NCBI GenBank assembly: GCA_026397595.1
Contig: JAPLUO010000454.1
Coordinates: 1 to 34,710 of the forward strand
Source: Caldifarciminota bacterium
GTDB lineage: Bacteria; Hydrothermota; Tepidihabitantia; Tepidihabitantales; Tepidihabitantaceae
Direction of reading: 5' to 3'
DNA: 34,710 nucleotides
Shown here: piece after piece, positions 6,130-14,610 of the stretch
Numbering within the stretch: the first letter of the stretch is position 1
Layout of the letters: every line of letters starts with the position of its first letter
Program-made: the position numbers and the translations under genes
Notes under the pieces: model-generated
The model's input: the letters and a program-made list of their open reading frames with translations, nothing else
Database searches by the model: none
Told to the model about the DNA's origin: nothing

Positions 6130-7794
6130 ATGAAAACACAAGAGACAAAGGACGAAGGACAAGGAAAGGGGTCTGGGATTCAAGAAATCCAGGATTCCAG
6201 TGTCCGGCGCTGGCCCCCTCGAATCCTCGAATCCTTGAACCCTATCCGGCTGCTCCACGACACCGGCGGGCAGGTCCTGCTGCTCGGCATCATCGTGGTT
6301 ATCGCGCTGCTCGTGTTCACGCTGGCGATACCGAACGGAACCCAGGCGGTGACTCAGAAGATGCGCGCGCAGACCGCGGCTGATGCCGGGGCATTCACCG
6401 GCTCTATCTGGCTTGCCCGGACGTTCAACCTGAGTGCGAACATGAACATCGGCATCAAGAGCGTGTACACGTGGATGACCGTACTCACCGTGGGCTCGGC
6501 CCTGGCGCAAGCGCTTTACAGCGACAGCCTCGATCCGTCGGTAGAGGCAATGGGAGCAGCGATGAGTTCCGCGCTATTCGGGAACTCCAACCCGGTCACT
6601 GCTTCTCACGACCAGTATCCGATTTCGATTCAGAGGCTTGGCGAAACCGGGCAGTGGCTATCCGACCTGCAGGACGACATCGCGGTGGTCTTCCCGGCGC
6701 TGGCGCAGACGCTGGGGTCTGAGCAGGCCCGCCGGAACGCAAGCGGCGGGAACGCCTCGTCGCAAAATCCGGGCGGCATGGTACTTGTCCGGACCAATGA
6801 TACGACACCCCTGCTCGTGACCGACCACAGCGGCGACAGCCTGATGTACTCTGACCTGCTTCAACTCGGAGCTTCGTTGGAGCATATCCCGACCAACGAC
6901 TCCAACATCGGCCCTGCCAACGGAGTAGTCCTCGTTGACTCGCATAATTTTGAGATCAAGGCCTACTATGGCGACAGCAGCAGATGGATCACGCTCAAAC
7001 AGGGCCTCATCGGCAAGCTGATCGTGCATCAGTGGTACGATACCTTCCCCAATGAGCCTGACTCTCTCCACAAGATCTACTCCAGGCACCATTTCTACCG
7101 TATCGTAAATGACCCGCAGTTAGAAAGCGCCGTCGGAAAATCCTGGATCGGCCAAGGGGTCGGGATTTGGTATATTGACAGTCTAAAAAAACGCCAGCCG
7201 AAATGGCGTGTCTACGGCAAGCACTCGTATTCGATCCCCCACCCCGGCGACACGGTCTGGGTGCACCAGTCGCATTGGCAGCGCAACACCGAACCGGGAT
7301 GGGGCCCTTTGCCCCCCGGCGATACGGCGGATGGCGCTTATCCCTATATCGACAGCGGATATGACATTGTCAAATCCGGTGCCTTCTACACCGGTTTCTA
7401 CCACGGCGCCGATTCGACCAACGGCCACCAGGGCCCGAAGGTCCTACCCCGCCGGGTCAATCCCGACCGCAAGTTTCACGCGGTGGCTTACGTCTGGCGG
7501 CTGGGAGCCGGCACCTCCCCCCGCGGCCTGAGCCCGGCCGTGGGCGGATCGCTTTTCCCGCGAACCAGGGTCGCGGCAGCGTATCCGCTGCTCACCGTTG
7601 CCCGCTCCGAACCTTATCTGGCGGCGAGCGCTCCCACCGCGTATGAGTACTACTTCACTCCGGCCTGGGACGTCAGACTCACTCCGCTCGACTCGGCCGG
7701 AGTGCAGGACATCTGCAATGACGAGGCGTACGACACTCTTGGCCTTAGCACCCTTGACCTCGAGGGCTTGCGCCGGTATGTTCTGTTGCCATAA
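6130..7794 (+). CDS. TadG-like pilus-assembly protein
   Basis: The 554-aa product carries, around residues 43-90, the Tad N-terminal signature: GGQVLLLG, a single membrane helix, then QKMRAQTAADAGAFTGS. In TadG-like proteins this region anchors the protein in the inner membrane with the rest in the periplasm. The remainder is a long soluble region with no von Willebrand A domain that I can see. Residues 2-37 are encoded by a low-complexity element (6138-6243) placed between the start codon and the conserved domain. The ATG follows the previous stop by 4 nt and precedes the next TadE-like gene, fitting a minor pseudopilin group. Confidence 0.72.
   Translation: MKTQETKDEGQGKGSGIQEIQDSSVRRWPPRILESLNPIRLLHDTGGQVLLLGIIVVIALLVFTLAIPNGTQAVTQKMRAQTAADAGAFTGSIWLARTFNLSANMNIGIKSVYTWMTVLTVGSALAQALYSDSLDPSVEAMGAAMSSALFGNSNPVTASHDQYPISIQRLGETGQWLSDLQDDIAVVFPALAQTLGSEQARRNASGGNASSQNPGGMVLVRTNDTTPLLVTDHSGDSLMYSDLLQLGASLEHIPTNDSNIGPANGVVLVDSHNFEIKAYYGDSSRWITLKQGLIGKLIVHQWYDTFPNEPDSLHKIYSRHHFYRIVNDPQLESAVGKSWIGQGVGIWYIDSLKKRQPKWRVYGKHSYSIPHPGDTVWVHQSHWQRNTEPGWGPLPPGDTADGAYPYIDSGYDIVKSGAFYTGFYHGADSTNGHQGPKVLPRRVNPDRKFHAVAYVWRLGAGTSPRGLSPAVGGSLFPRTRVAAAYPLLTVARSEPYLAASAPTAYEYYFTPAWDVRLTPLDSAGVQDICNDEAYDTLGLSTLDLEGLRRYVLLP
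6138..6243 (+). repeat. Low-complexity hairpin element E2 in the 5' end of the TadG-like gene
   Basis: It begins with heptads ACAAGAG, ACAAAGG, ACGAAGG. GGGATTCAAGAAATCCAGG then pairs approximately with the octads CGAATCCT, CGAATCCT, TGAACCCT. It is read in frame as a charged linker. Confidence 0.65.
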
Positions 7795-7804
7795 TAGGAT
7801 GATG

Positions 7805-8485
7805 ATGAAACGTCAAGACTCACACCTGACGCCCGATGCTCGACGCCGGGCGTTGAATGCCGGACGTCCCGCTCCTCGTGTGTCCGGCGTCTGGCGTGCA
7901 GCGCGTCGGGTCTCTGACGACCGCGGCGTTGCGGCACTCGAGGGGCTGCTCGTTCTCGCGCTTTTCGCCGGCGTGCTTCTCGCCTGCCTGTTCCTTGTCC
8001 AGTGGGGTACGTACCTTCAGTCCGCGCAGATGGGCGCGCGACTGCTGGCATTCGATGCCGGCGACATCGCGCTCGCCAAGCTCGGAAAAGCACCGAACCA
8101 ACCCACCCAGCAGTTCGCGAGCCAGGATTGGCGCACGCTGGTCGCGAGCCCCGGGGCAATCTGGCTCGGCGGAGTGTTCGCCCTGTCGAGCGGCGGTTTC
8201 TCGGGCAGCGTGACCGGCACGGCGCAGGGGCGGCTGCCGGGCCAGGGGCCGTCATTGTTCAACTATTCTCCTGCGACCATGGGCTACGGCGCTCGCAACT
8301 GGGCCGCGGCATCGAACCCCTGGGCAGTGCCCGAGTCGGTTGTCCAGTTGACCTTCCTGCGCGTCGCGTACAAAGTCGGACGTTACCAGGTGGACACGAG
8401 CCAGATTCCTTCGATGGTCGTGGAGTCAATCCCGCAGCAGATTGCCATCGTGGAGACGATATTCCGTCGCGTAGGAATCTGGTGA
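7805..8485 (+). CDS. tadE: TadE-like protein
   Basis: The roughly 226-aa product has the TadE signature DRGVAALEGLLVLALFAG followed by more hydrophobic residues and a QMGARLL segment. That gives one membrane helix with an internal Glu, as in TadE/pseudopilins. The remainder is probably periplasmic. The ORF track starts at 7598 inside the previous gene. Three tandem ATGs at 7799, 7802 and 7805 are in frame, and AGGA lies 5 nt before the last, which is chosen. It would be a minor subunit of the Tad pilus. A short repetitive stretch near residues 15-20 (RRRALNAGR) is too weak to count as another repeat element. Confidence 0.75.
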   Translation: MKRQDSHLTPDARRRALNAGRPAPRVSGVWRAARRVSDDRGVAALEGLLVLALFAGVLLACLFLVQWGTYLQSAQMGARLLAFDAGDIALAKLGKAPNQPTQQFASQDWRTLVASPGAIWLGGVFALSSGGFSGSVTGTAQGRLPGQGPSLFNYSPATMGYGARNWAAASNPWAVPESVVQLTFLRVAYKVGRYQVDTSQIPSMVVESIPQQIAIVETIFRRVGIW

Positions 8486-8489
8486 GTCG

Positions 8490-9305
8490 ATGAAAGTGGT
8501 GCTGCGCGTAATCCTGACCGTGCTACTGGTTATCCTGGGGCTGGAGGTGGGCATCAAGCTCACGCCCGGGCTGGCATCGTGGACGGGAGCCGTTCCTCAT
8601 TCCTCATTCCTCGTTCCTCATCCCTCGTTCCTCGGTCCCCGGTCTCCAGTCTCCCCCGCAGCGCAGCCGGACTGGGGCGGTGGCCGGTTGTCGTTCCCGG
8701 TCGGCTCGGCTACCGCTATCATTGACTCGGTCACAACAGCATCCGCAGAAGACCCGCCGAAAACGCAAGCCTGGTCCGGCCAGGCGGGCGGCGTCGTACT
8801 CCGGCAGAAGTCTGGCACCGATTATGCCCTTACGCTGGCTTTGCCTACTCCCGGTCAGCCCGGCCGGTGCGGGCTGTTTCAATTGCCTTCATCCGACCAC
8901 TTCAAGAGAGAACTCCTTCCGGCGGCGAAAGATGCGGAAGCGCCTGCCCCGGATATCCCTCTCTACCCGCAGTCAAGCTGCCGGATGCAGGTCGGACGTG
9001 GCACTGCCTGTTTTGTCGGATTCTACCTTACTCCCGACAGCGTTGAAGCGGTCCGCTCATTCTACGTACGGACCCTCAGTAAGCTCGGCTGGCAGCGCAT
9101 AACGACGGGAGACGGAAGACGGGAGACGGGCCGGACCGGTCCCCGGTCTCCGGTCTCCGGTCATTCCGTGCTGGAGACCTTCGCAAAGCGCAATGAGGAC
9201 CGGACGGTTGTCGTGCAGTTGAGGAAACAGGACTCGGTAACGACCCGCATCGGCCTGGTCGCGATGATGTCCGGAGGGAGTCCTGACCGTAGCGAAAGGA
9301 AATAA
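8490..9305 (+). CDS. Membrane-anchored protein of unknown function in the Tad operon
   Basis: The 271-aa product has one N-terminal membrane helix (VVLRVILTVLLVILGLEVG). The C-terminal part reads DSVEAVRSFYVRTLSKLGWQ, a helix pattern seen in several secreted or envelope families (a FYxxxLxxxGW motif), but I cannot name the family. Two heptad elements are translated within it: 8592-8654 just after the membrane helix (HSSFLVPHPSFLGPRSPVS) and 9104-9162 inside the C-terminal domain (GDGRRETGRTGPRSPVSG). Both keep the frame. It lies 4 nt after tadE and 6 nt before cpaB, so it is almost certainly co-expressed with the pilus genes. Confidence 0.7.
   Translation: MKVVLRVILTVLLVILGLEVGIKLTPGLASWTGAVPHSSFLVPHPSFLGPRSPVSPAAQPDWGGGRLSFPVGSATAIIDSVTTASAEDPPKTQAWSGQAGGVVLRQKSGTDYALTLALPTPGQPGRCGLFQLPSSDHFKRELLPAAKDAEAPAPDIPLYPQSSCRMQVGRGTACFVGFYLTPDSVEAVRSFYVRTLSKLGWQRITTGDGRRETGRTGPRSPVSGHSVLETFAKRNEDRTVVVQLRKQDSVTTRIGLVAMMSGGSPDRSERK
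8592..8654 (+). repeat. Heptad element E3 (9 x 7 nt, pyrimidine-rich arm only)
   Basis: The exact heptads are GTTCCTC, ATTCCTC, ATTCCTC, GTTCCTC, ATCCCTC, GTTCCTC, GGTCCCC, GGTCTCC, AGTCTCC. It is in frame, directly after the membrane helix of the host protein. Confidence 0.85.
9104..9162 (+). repeat. Heptad element E4 (hairpin, in frame)
   Basis: The purine arm GACGGGA, GACGGAA, GACGGGA, GACGGGC is followed by CGGACCG and the pyrimidine arm GTCCCCG, GTCTCCG, GTCTCCG. The arms are near reverse complements. Confidence 0.85.
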
Positions 9306-9311
9306 GCAACT

Positions 9312-10055
9312 ATGGTGGAACCCGAAAAAACCGGCCTGCTGTCCAAGAACGCATGGCGATCACTGATACTTGCCGTTGTCCTGGGCCTGGTCGGGATAGC
9401 CCTGATGAGCTACTATCTTCGTTCCCGGGATAAGAAGAAGGTGACGATCATGGTCGCGGTGGCCACCCGGCAGATTGCCGGCGGTGACACCATCAAGCAC
9501 GGCATGATCGTCCCGAAGGAGCTTCCCGATGGCGCAATCGGCGGCAACTTCGTGGACGGCAAGGACATCATCGCAGTGGAAGGGAGGATCGTGGGCGTTG
9601 ACATGGACCCGGGCCAACCCCTCTACTGGAATGCCATCCCCCTCGCGTCCCAGGGCGGGTACGATCGCTACTTAAGACCCGAGAACCGCGACCGGGCATT
9701 CGCCATCACCTTTTCGGGCGCGCTCGGCGGTGCGGCATTACCCGGGGATGTAATTGACATCCTGGGCACGTATTCCGGACAGGCATTCGAGGTGCTGCCC
9801 GCGGTGACGGTCATCGGCAAGGTCGGACAGACGCTGGTGCTGAACGTGACACCGGAAGAGGAACTGCTGCTCCTCGCCGCGCAGCCCTGCAACCTGACTC
9901 TATCCCTACGCAGCAAGAAGGAGCCACAGGAAGACATGAAACTCAAACCGGTCGGGCTTGGTGACGTTCTACCCCAGTCCCAGGTGCTGGGAAGAGCAAG
10001 AACGGCGAGATTGCGTGACACGCTCGGACCCTCGGGGACAATCCGCCGTGACTGA
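9312..10055 (+). CDS. cpaB: Flp pilus assembly protein CpaB/RcpC
   Basis: The 247-aa product has an N-terminal helix (about 15-36), then a SAF/CpaB-type beta-clip: VAVATRQIAGGDTIKHGMI, VPKELPDGAIGG and the GRIVGVDMDPGQPLYWN turn (about 46-115). A second domain follows with ALPGDVIDILG. This is the usual CpaB order. CpaB acts in the periplasm between the inner-membrane platform and the secretin. The gene precedes the secretin gene, as in other Tad loci. The nearest ribosome site (AAGGAAA) is rather far from the ATG. Confidence 0.92.
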   Translation: MVEPEKTGLLSKNAWRSLILAVVLGLVGIALMSYYLRSRDKKKVTIMVAVATRQIAGGDTIKHGMIVPKELPDGAIGGNFVDGKDIIAVEGRIVGVDMDPGQPLYWNAIPLASQGGYDRYLRPENRDRAFAITFSGALGGAALPGDVIDILGTYSGQAFEVLPAVTVIGKVGQTLVLNVTPEEELLLLAAQPCNLTLSLRSKKEPQEDMKLKPVGLGDVLPQSQVLGRARTARLRDTLGPSGTIRRD

Positions 10056-10074
10056 CAGTCGAAATGGGGGTAAC

Positions 10075-11238
10075 ATGCGTTGCCTGACCTTGTTGATCAT
10101 TCTCCTGACGACCGCCGTCGTCGGCACGGCCTACGCGTACGAGGAAGAAGTGACGGTCGGCGTTGGGGAGCAGAGGATTGTGCCGGTCCCGCCCGGGAGC
10201 GACATCACTTTCACCGGCCCGCTGCATATCGTGCGACTGGATGCCGGGAGGGTCAAGATCATCGGCGACGGTGCCGGGTGGGGCTCGGTCACCGTGAAAA
10301 GCGGGAATGAAATCTCCCAGTACTCGGTCACGATCGTCACCATCCCCCCGGAGCAGACGATCGCCAAACTGAAGTCACTGATGGGAGATATCGGACTGAC
10401 CTACTCTACGGGCGGCGGCCAGGTTATCGTCGAGGGACGAATTGAAACCTCCAAGGACCTGGAGCGTTTCAATCGGGTAATGGAGATGTTTCCCGGGGTG
10501 GTCAACATGGTTGTCATCGCCGCCAAGGAAGCTCTAATCGACATCGCCGTCACCCTCGTCGAGGTGGAGGCCACCACGGCCGCGGATCTTGGACTCCTCA
10601 ACATCGCTCCGCCGACCGCCTCGGCCACGATGACCGGCACGATCCCGCTGGGCGACATCACTGCAGGGAAGATCAATACCGGCGACTTCGACGTGAACGT
10701 CGCTTTGTCCACCCAGCTTCTCAACGCGCTTAGTGCACAGATCCAGGGCGGCCGGGCCAAGATCATCGCCAACCCGAGGATCATCACGCAGAACCGGAAA
10801 GAAGCCTCTATCACTTCCGGGGGCGAGATACCATATCGGGTGGTCGGCGCAACCGGAGCCCAGGGCGTGGAGTACAAGCAGTATGGCATCACATTGCGAG
10901 TGACGCCGGAAGAGCGGGCGAACGACGTGCTCCTGCAATTGCACCTGGAGTCGAGCGAACCGGTCGGTACGGTGAACGGCGTCAGCGAGAATCCGCTGAC
11001 CTCACGCAGCGTCGACCTCAACCTCGCGGTCGACAAAGACAAGACGCTGGCCGTCGCCGGTCTCTACGACGCCGTTACTTCCCGCGACACCCGGGGCGGC
11101 TGCCTCGTTCCACTGTTCGCGACCTCCTCATCCACCCGGAAACGCGAGATAATCGTCCTGGTCACCCCACGCGTATCCTTTGACGGCATCGGGCAGGATT
11201 ACTTTAAGATGGTCAATCCCAAGGACCTGAAGAGGTAA
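10075..11238 (+). CDS. cpaC: Secretin CpaC/RcpA of the Tad system
   Basis: The 387-aa product has a signal peptide (1-21, ending AYA), a pilus/secretin N-domain with GTG-rich beta strands, a BON-like segment and the secretin core from about residue 150. Core motifs are IDIAVTLVEVE, RAKIIANPRIIT, GITLRVTPE and VDKDKTLAVAGLYD, with EIIVLVTPRV near the end. It forms the outer-membrane channel for the Flp pilus. The ORF track begins at 9958 inside cpaB. The ATG at 10075 is chosen because it follows AATGGGGG and starts the signal peptide. It is 19 nt after the cpaB stop and 4 nt before cpaF. Confidence 0.92.
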   Translation: MRCLTLLIILLTTAVVGTAYAYEEEVTVGVGEQRIVPVPPGSDITFTGPLHIVRLDAGRVKIIGDGAGWGSVTVKSGNEISQYSVTIVTIPPEQTIAKLKSLMGDIGLTYSTGGGQVIVEGRIETSKDLERFNRVMEMFPGVVNMVVIAAKEALIDIAVTLVEVEATTAADLGLLNIAPPTASATMTGTIPLGDITAGKINTGDFDVNVALSTQLLNALSAQIQGGRAKIIANPRIITQNRKEASITSGGEIPYRVVGATGAQGVEYKQYGITLRVTPEERANDVLLQLHLESSEPVGTVNGVSENPLTSRSVDLNLAVDKDKTLAVAGLYDAVTSRDTRGGCLVPLFATSSSTRKREIIVLVTPRVSFDGIGQDYFKMVNPKDLKR

Positions 11239-11242
11239 TGCG

Positions 11243-12892
11243 ATGTCGTTGAAGGTCGAAGACGGGAGACAGAAGACGGAAGACGGAAGACCGAAGACCG
11301 AAGACGGTCTCCGGTCCCCGGTCTCCGGTCCTCAGTCCCCGGTCCCCGGTCCCCAGACCCCGGTGCTTGCCGACCCCGAAGCGTCCAAGAATCTCGCCGA
11401 GTTGTTCGATCAGACCAACCGGCTGCTGGCAACCGGCTTCGTCAGCCGCAGCCGGACGTCTCCGGAAGAGAAAGAACCTGCCCCCGGTCAATCGGCCGAG
11501 AGCCGCGACGACGGCCGGCCTGGCATCGGAACTCCCGGGACGATGCCGAACCTGTCGATACCGGCGGGCACCCGGGACGTCGACCGCGAAGCGCTGCCGG
11601 AGACAGCGCCGCCGGCCGACGATGGGTTGCTTGAACTCAAGCAGCGCGCCCATGACGAGCTCCTGAAACGCGTGAACAAACAGAAGCTGAGTTTCGAAGG
11701 GCTCGGCGATGGCGAGTTCCGGGACCGGGTAACCGAAATCCTGAGGATCATACTCGCGGAGCCCTCGACCGTGATTCCACCCGGGTGGACGCGGCAGTCG
11801 CTGTTGTCGGAGCTGCTCAATGATTTCCTCGGCCTGGGCCCGCTCGAGAAGTACCTGGCCGACGATACGGTTACCGAGGTCATGGTGAACCGGCCCGACC
11901 AGATATACGTTGAACGGAAGGGCCGGCTGGAGCTGACCAGCGGGCGGTTCCTGAATGAAAACCAGATCCGCGCCGTGATTCAGCGGATAATCCAGCCGCT
12001 GGGCCGGCACGTTGATGAGGCCGTGCCCTATGTTGACGCCCGGCTCCCCGACGGTTCGCGCGTGCACGTGATAATCCCGCCGCTGGCCCTGAACGGTCCG
12101 AAGGTGACGATCCGGAAGTTCTTCAAGAACAGGCTGACTACGGACGACCTGCTCCGGCTGGGTTCGCTGAGCCGGCAGATGGCCGGATTCCTCGAGATGA
12201 TGGTCAAGGCGCGGGCCAACATCCTGGTCTCGGGCGGGTCCGGCAGCGGCAAGACGACGCTGCTGAACGTTCTCTCCAACTTCATCCCCGACAATCAGCG
12301 GATTATCACCGTCGAAGACGCCGCCGAACTACATCTCAACAAGCATCACGTTATCACGCTTGAGGCCCGGGCCGCAAGCGTCGAGGGCACCGGCGCCGTG
12401 TCGATCCGCGAACTGGTCAGGAACACGCTGCGCATGCGGCCGGACCGAATCGTGGTCGGGGAGTGTCGCGGCGGCGAGGCGCTGGACATGCTGCAGGCGA
12501 TGAATACCGGCCACGACGGCTCCATGACTACGATTCACGCCAATTCCCCAAGGGATGCGCTGGCCCGGCTGGAGACCCTGGTGCTGATGGCCGGCGTGGA
12601 TCTCCCGTCGCGCGCAATCCGGGAACAGATTGCATCAGCGATCAACATCGTGGTCCAGACCGGGCGCATGCCTGACGGTTCACGCAAGATAAACCGCATC
12701 ACGGAGGTTTCCGGAATCGGGGAGAACGCCGTTTTCATGACGCAGGAGATATTCCTCTTCAAGCAACAGGGAATCGACGCTGCGGGTCGGATCATCGGCC
12801 GGTACCAGCCGACCGGCACGATCCCCAGGATCGTCGAGCAGTTGCGCGCCCGGGGAGTCAAGGTCGCCATGGAGGTGTTCGCTGCTGCTTAG
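11243..12892 (+). CDS. cpaF: Tad pilus ATPase CpaF/TadA
   Basis: This 549-aa secretion ATPase powers Flp assembly. Visible features are the N-terminal domain (DDTVTEVMVNRPDQIYVER, about 209-228), Walker A GGSGSGKTTL near residue 331, EDAAEL, the Walker B/His-box region IVVGECRGGEALDML near 403 and the TTIHANSPRDAL box. Residues 6-40 are encoded by heptad element E5 and read as KTEDGRP followed by RSPVSGP-type repeats, before a second poorly conserved linker (to about residue 125). The ribosome site AGAGGT lies 6 nt before the ATG. The 3' end overlaps the likely tadB start. Confidence 0.95.
   Translation: MSLKVEDGRQKTEDGRPKTEDGLRSPVSGPQSPVPGPQTPVLADPEASKNLAELFDQTNRLLATGFVSRSRTSPEEKEPAPGQSAESRDDGRPGIGTPGTMPNLSIPAGTRDVDREALPETAPPADDGLLELKQRAHDELLKRVNKQKLSFEGLGDGEFRDRVTEILRIILAEPSTVIPPGWTRQSLLSELLNDFLGLGPLEKYLADDTVTEVMVNRPDQIYVERKGRLELTSGRFLNENQIRAVIQRIIQPLGRHVDEAVPYVDARLPDGSRVHVIIPPLALNGPKVTIRKFFKNRLTTDDLLRLGSLSRQMAGFLEMMVKARANILVSGGSGSGKTTLLNVLSNFIPDNQRIITVEDAAELHLNKHHVITLEARAASVEGTGAVSIRELVRNTLRMRPDRIVVGECRGGEALDMLQAMNTGHDGSMTTIHANSPRDALARLETLVLMAGVDLPSRAIREQIASAINIVVQTGRMPDGSRKINRITEVSGIGENAVFMTQEIFLFKQQGIDAAGRIIGRYQPTGTIPRIVEQLRARGVKVAMEVFAAA
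11258..11362 (+). repeat. Heptad element E5 (15 x 7 nt hairpin) in the 5' end of cpaF
   Basis: Seven purine heptads (GAAGACG, GGAGACA, GAAGACG, GAAGACG, GAAGACC, GAAGACC, GAAGACG) are followed without a gap by eight mostly pyrimidine heptads (GTCTCCG, GTCCCCG, GTCTCCG, GTCCTCA...). At 105 nt it keeps the frame. It begins only five codons after the ATG. Confidence 0.9.
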
Positions 12893-13724
12893 TGTTATTG
12901 CCTACGCCGCGGTCTTCGGGGCCCTGGTTCTCGCCGGTCTCGTCGTGGTGCAGGTCGCTACCACCTACCGCCGCCGATTTCTCGCGCGGACCGAAGAGCA
13001 GGTAGTGGCGCTCTACCTGGGCGTCTCCCCGGAACGGCTGTGGCTGTATACGCTGCTCGGCGCGACCGCCGGCGCGCTGCTGATGGCCCTGGTGTCGAAT
13101 TTCAGGCCGCTGATGGTCGCTGCGGGCGCGGCCGCCGGGTTCATGGTACCCCGCCTCTACCTGAACAACACGGAGCAGCGGCGACGTCGGAAGTTCGACG
13201 CCCAACTGCTTGAGGCCATCCCCATGCTGGCCGGCGCAATGAAGGCGGGGATGAGCCTGCTGCAGGCCATGGAGCAGATCACCCGGGAAATGGGCCCGCC
13301 GATCCGTCAGGAATTCGCCCACGCCCTGCAGGAGAACCGGGTCGGGAAACCGCTCATGGAGGCCCTCAATGACATGAAGAATCGACTCCGCACGGATGAC
13401 TTGAGCATCACCGTAGACGCCGTCGGCATCTCGCAGGAAACCGGCGGAGTGCTGTCCGAAGTATTGATGAAAATCGCAGAGACGATCAAATCGCGGAACC
13501 GAGTCCGGACCAAGATTGACACCCTGACCGCACAGGGACGGCTCCAGGGAATCATCATGAGCCTCATGCCGTGGGGGCTGGCGGCCATCCTGTTCCTGCT
13601 GGACCCTGAGCTGATGCGCCCCATGTTCACCACAGGAACGGGTCAGATCATCCTGGTCGCCATCGTCATTCTCGAAATAATGGGCTGGCTTGTAATCCGA
13701 AGGCTCGTCTCCATCGACGTTTAG
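12882..13724 (+). CDS. tadB: TadB inner-membrane platform protein (probable CTG start)
   Basis: The product is about 280 aa with a T2SSF domain: LLEAIPMLAGAMKAGMSLLQA and the ISQETGGVLSE box, followed by paired C-terminal helices. With TadC it forms the platform turned by CpaF. The first ATG/GTG/TTG in this frame is the GTG at 12945, but starting there removes most of the N-terminal helix (LLLSVIAYAAVFGALVLAGL). A clear GGAGGT lies 5 nt before an in-frame CTG at 12882, inside the end of cpaF, and that start gives the expected N-terminal membrane segment. The product is certain, the start is not. Confidence 0.85.
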   Translation: MLLSVIAYAAVFGALVLAGLVVVQVATTYRRRFLARTEEQVVALYLGVSPERLWLYTLLGATAGALLMALVSNFRPLMVAAGAAAGFMVPRLYLNNTEQRRRRKFDAQLLEAIPMLAGAMKAGMSLLQAMEQITREMGPPIRQEFAHALQENRVGKPLMEALNDMKNRLRTDDLSITVDAVGISQETGGVLSEVLMKIAETIKSRNRVRTKIDTLTAQGRLQGIIMSLMPWGLAAILFLLDPELMRPMFTTGTGQIILVAIVILEIMGWLVIRRLVSIDV

Positions 13725-13731
13725 GAGGCCT

Positions 13732-14610
13732 ATGCTACTTGCCATATCGTTGCTCCTCTTTGCCGTCGTTGCTTTCCTCGTTGGCCGTTGGTACTACCGG
13801 CGGTCTAAGCTGAAGGCGGCGATGCCGAAGCGTGCGGAAGATGACGTGCCCGAGCTTTTCAGGGCTTTCCGGCCGCTGATCCGGCTTCTCGCCGGCTACA
13901 ATAAGCTTATCCCGCTGCCCGGAATCAGAGAACGGTATGCGCACCAAATTGAACGGGCCGGACTGAAGTTCGAACTGACCGCCGACGAGTTCATTGCCAT
14001 CAAGGAAATCGCCGTGCTGGTAATGGCTGTGATTGCACTCCTGATTCAGGCCGCCCTGGGTCAGAGCTGGCTGATCGTCCTTGCCATCGTCTTCATTGGC
14101 ATGGTGTTTCCGGACCTCCTCCTATCGGGGGCGGTGAAAAAACAGGAGCACGCCTGCTTGCGGGCGCTGCCCGGATTCCTGGACCTGCTCGCTCTTTCGG
14201 TGGAAGCCGGAATGGGCTTTGATTCAGCCGTGCGGAAGCTGACAGAGGTGCTCGAGTCGGGTCCGCTTATTTGGTGGTTCCAGGCGTATCTGCGAAGCAT
14301 GAACGTGGGCAAGCCGCGCACCGAGGCGTTGCGGGAGATGGCCCGGAAGCTGGACCTGCCTGACCTGACCACCTTCACCAATGCGGTGGTCCAGGCTACG
14401 TCGACGGGCGCGAGCATGGGACCGGTGCTAAAGACGGAAGCGGCCGAGATGTTGTTCCGCCGGTTCGAGCGGGCTGAGAAAGCGGCGCACGAACTGCCTG
14501 TGAAGATACTCTTCCCCCTGTTCGTTTTCGTTTTCCCGGCTACCTTCATGATGATCCTTGGGCCGATGTACTTCCAGTTCGTGACGTCGGGCACAGCAGG
14601 TGCACTGTAA
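13732..14610 (+). CDS. tadC: TadC inner-membrane platform protein
   Basis: The 292-aa product has an N-terminal helix, a pair of helices near residues 85-130, the T2SSF core (LPGFLDLLALSVEAGMGFDSA, then VVQATSTGASMGPVL) and two C-terminal helices. This is the usual partner of TadB. AGGAGG overlapping the tadB stop supplies the ribosome site. The stop is TAA and the next gene's ATG shares its last A (TAATG), implying coupled translation. Confidence 0.92.
   Translation: MLLAISLLLFAVVAFLVGRWYYRRSKLKAAMPKRAEDDVPELFRAFRPLIRLLAGYNKLIPLPGIRERYAHQIERAGLKFELTADEFIAIKEIAVLVMAVIALLIQAALGQSWLIVLAIVFIGMVFPDLLLSGAVKKQEHACLRALPGFLDLLALSVEAGMGFDSAVRKLTEVLESGPLIWWFQAYLRSMNVGKPRTEALREMARKLDLPDLTTFTNAVVQATSTGASMGPVLKTEAAEMLFRRFERAEKAAHELPVKILFPLFVFVFPATFMMILGPMYFQFVTSGTAGAL

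Noticed and set aside
9958-10074. Upstream start for the secretin ORF
   Set aside because: It lies inside cpaB, while the ATG at 10075 begins a signal peptide after a G-rich ribosome site.
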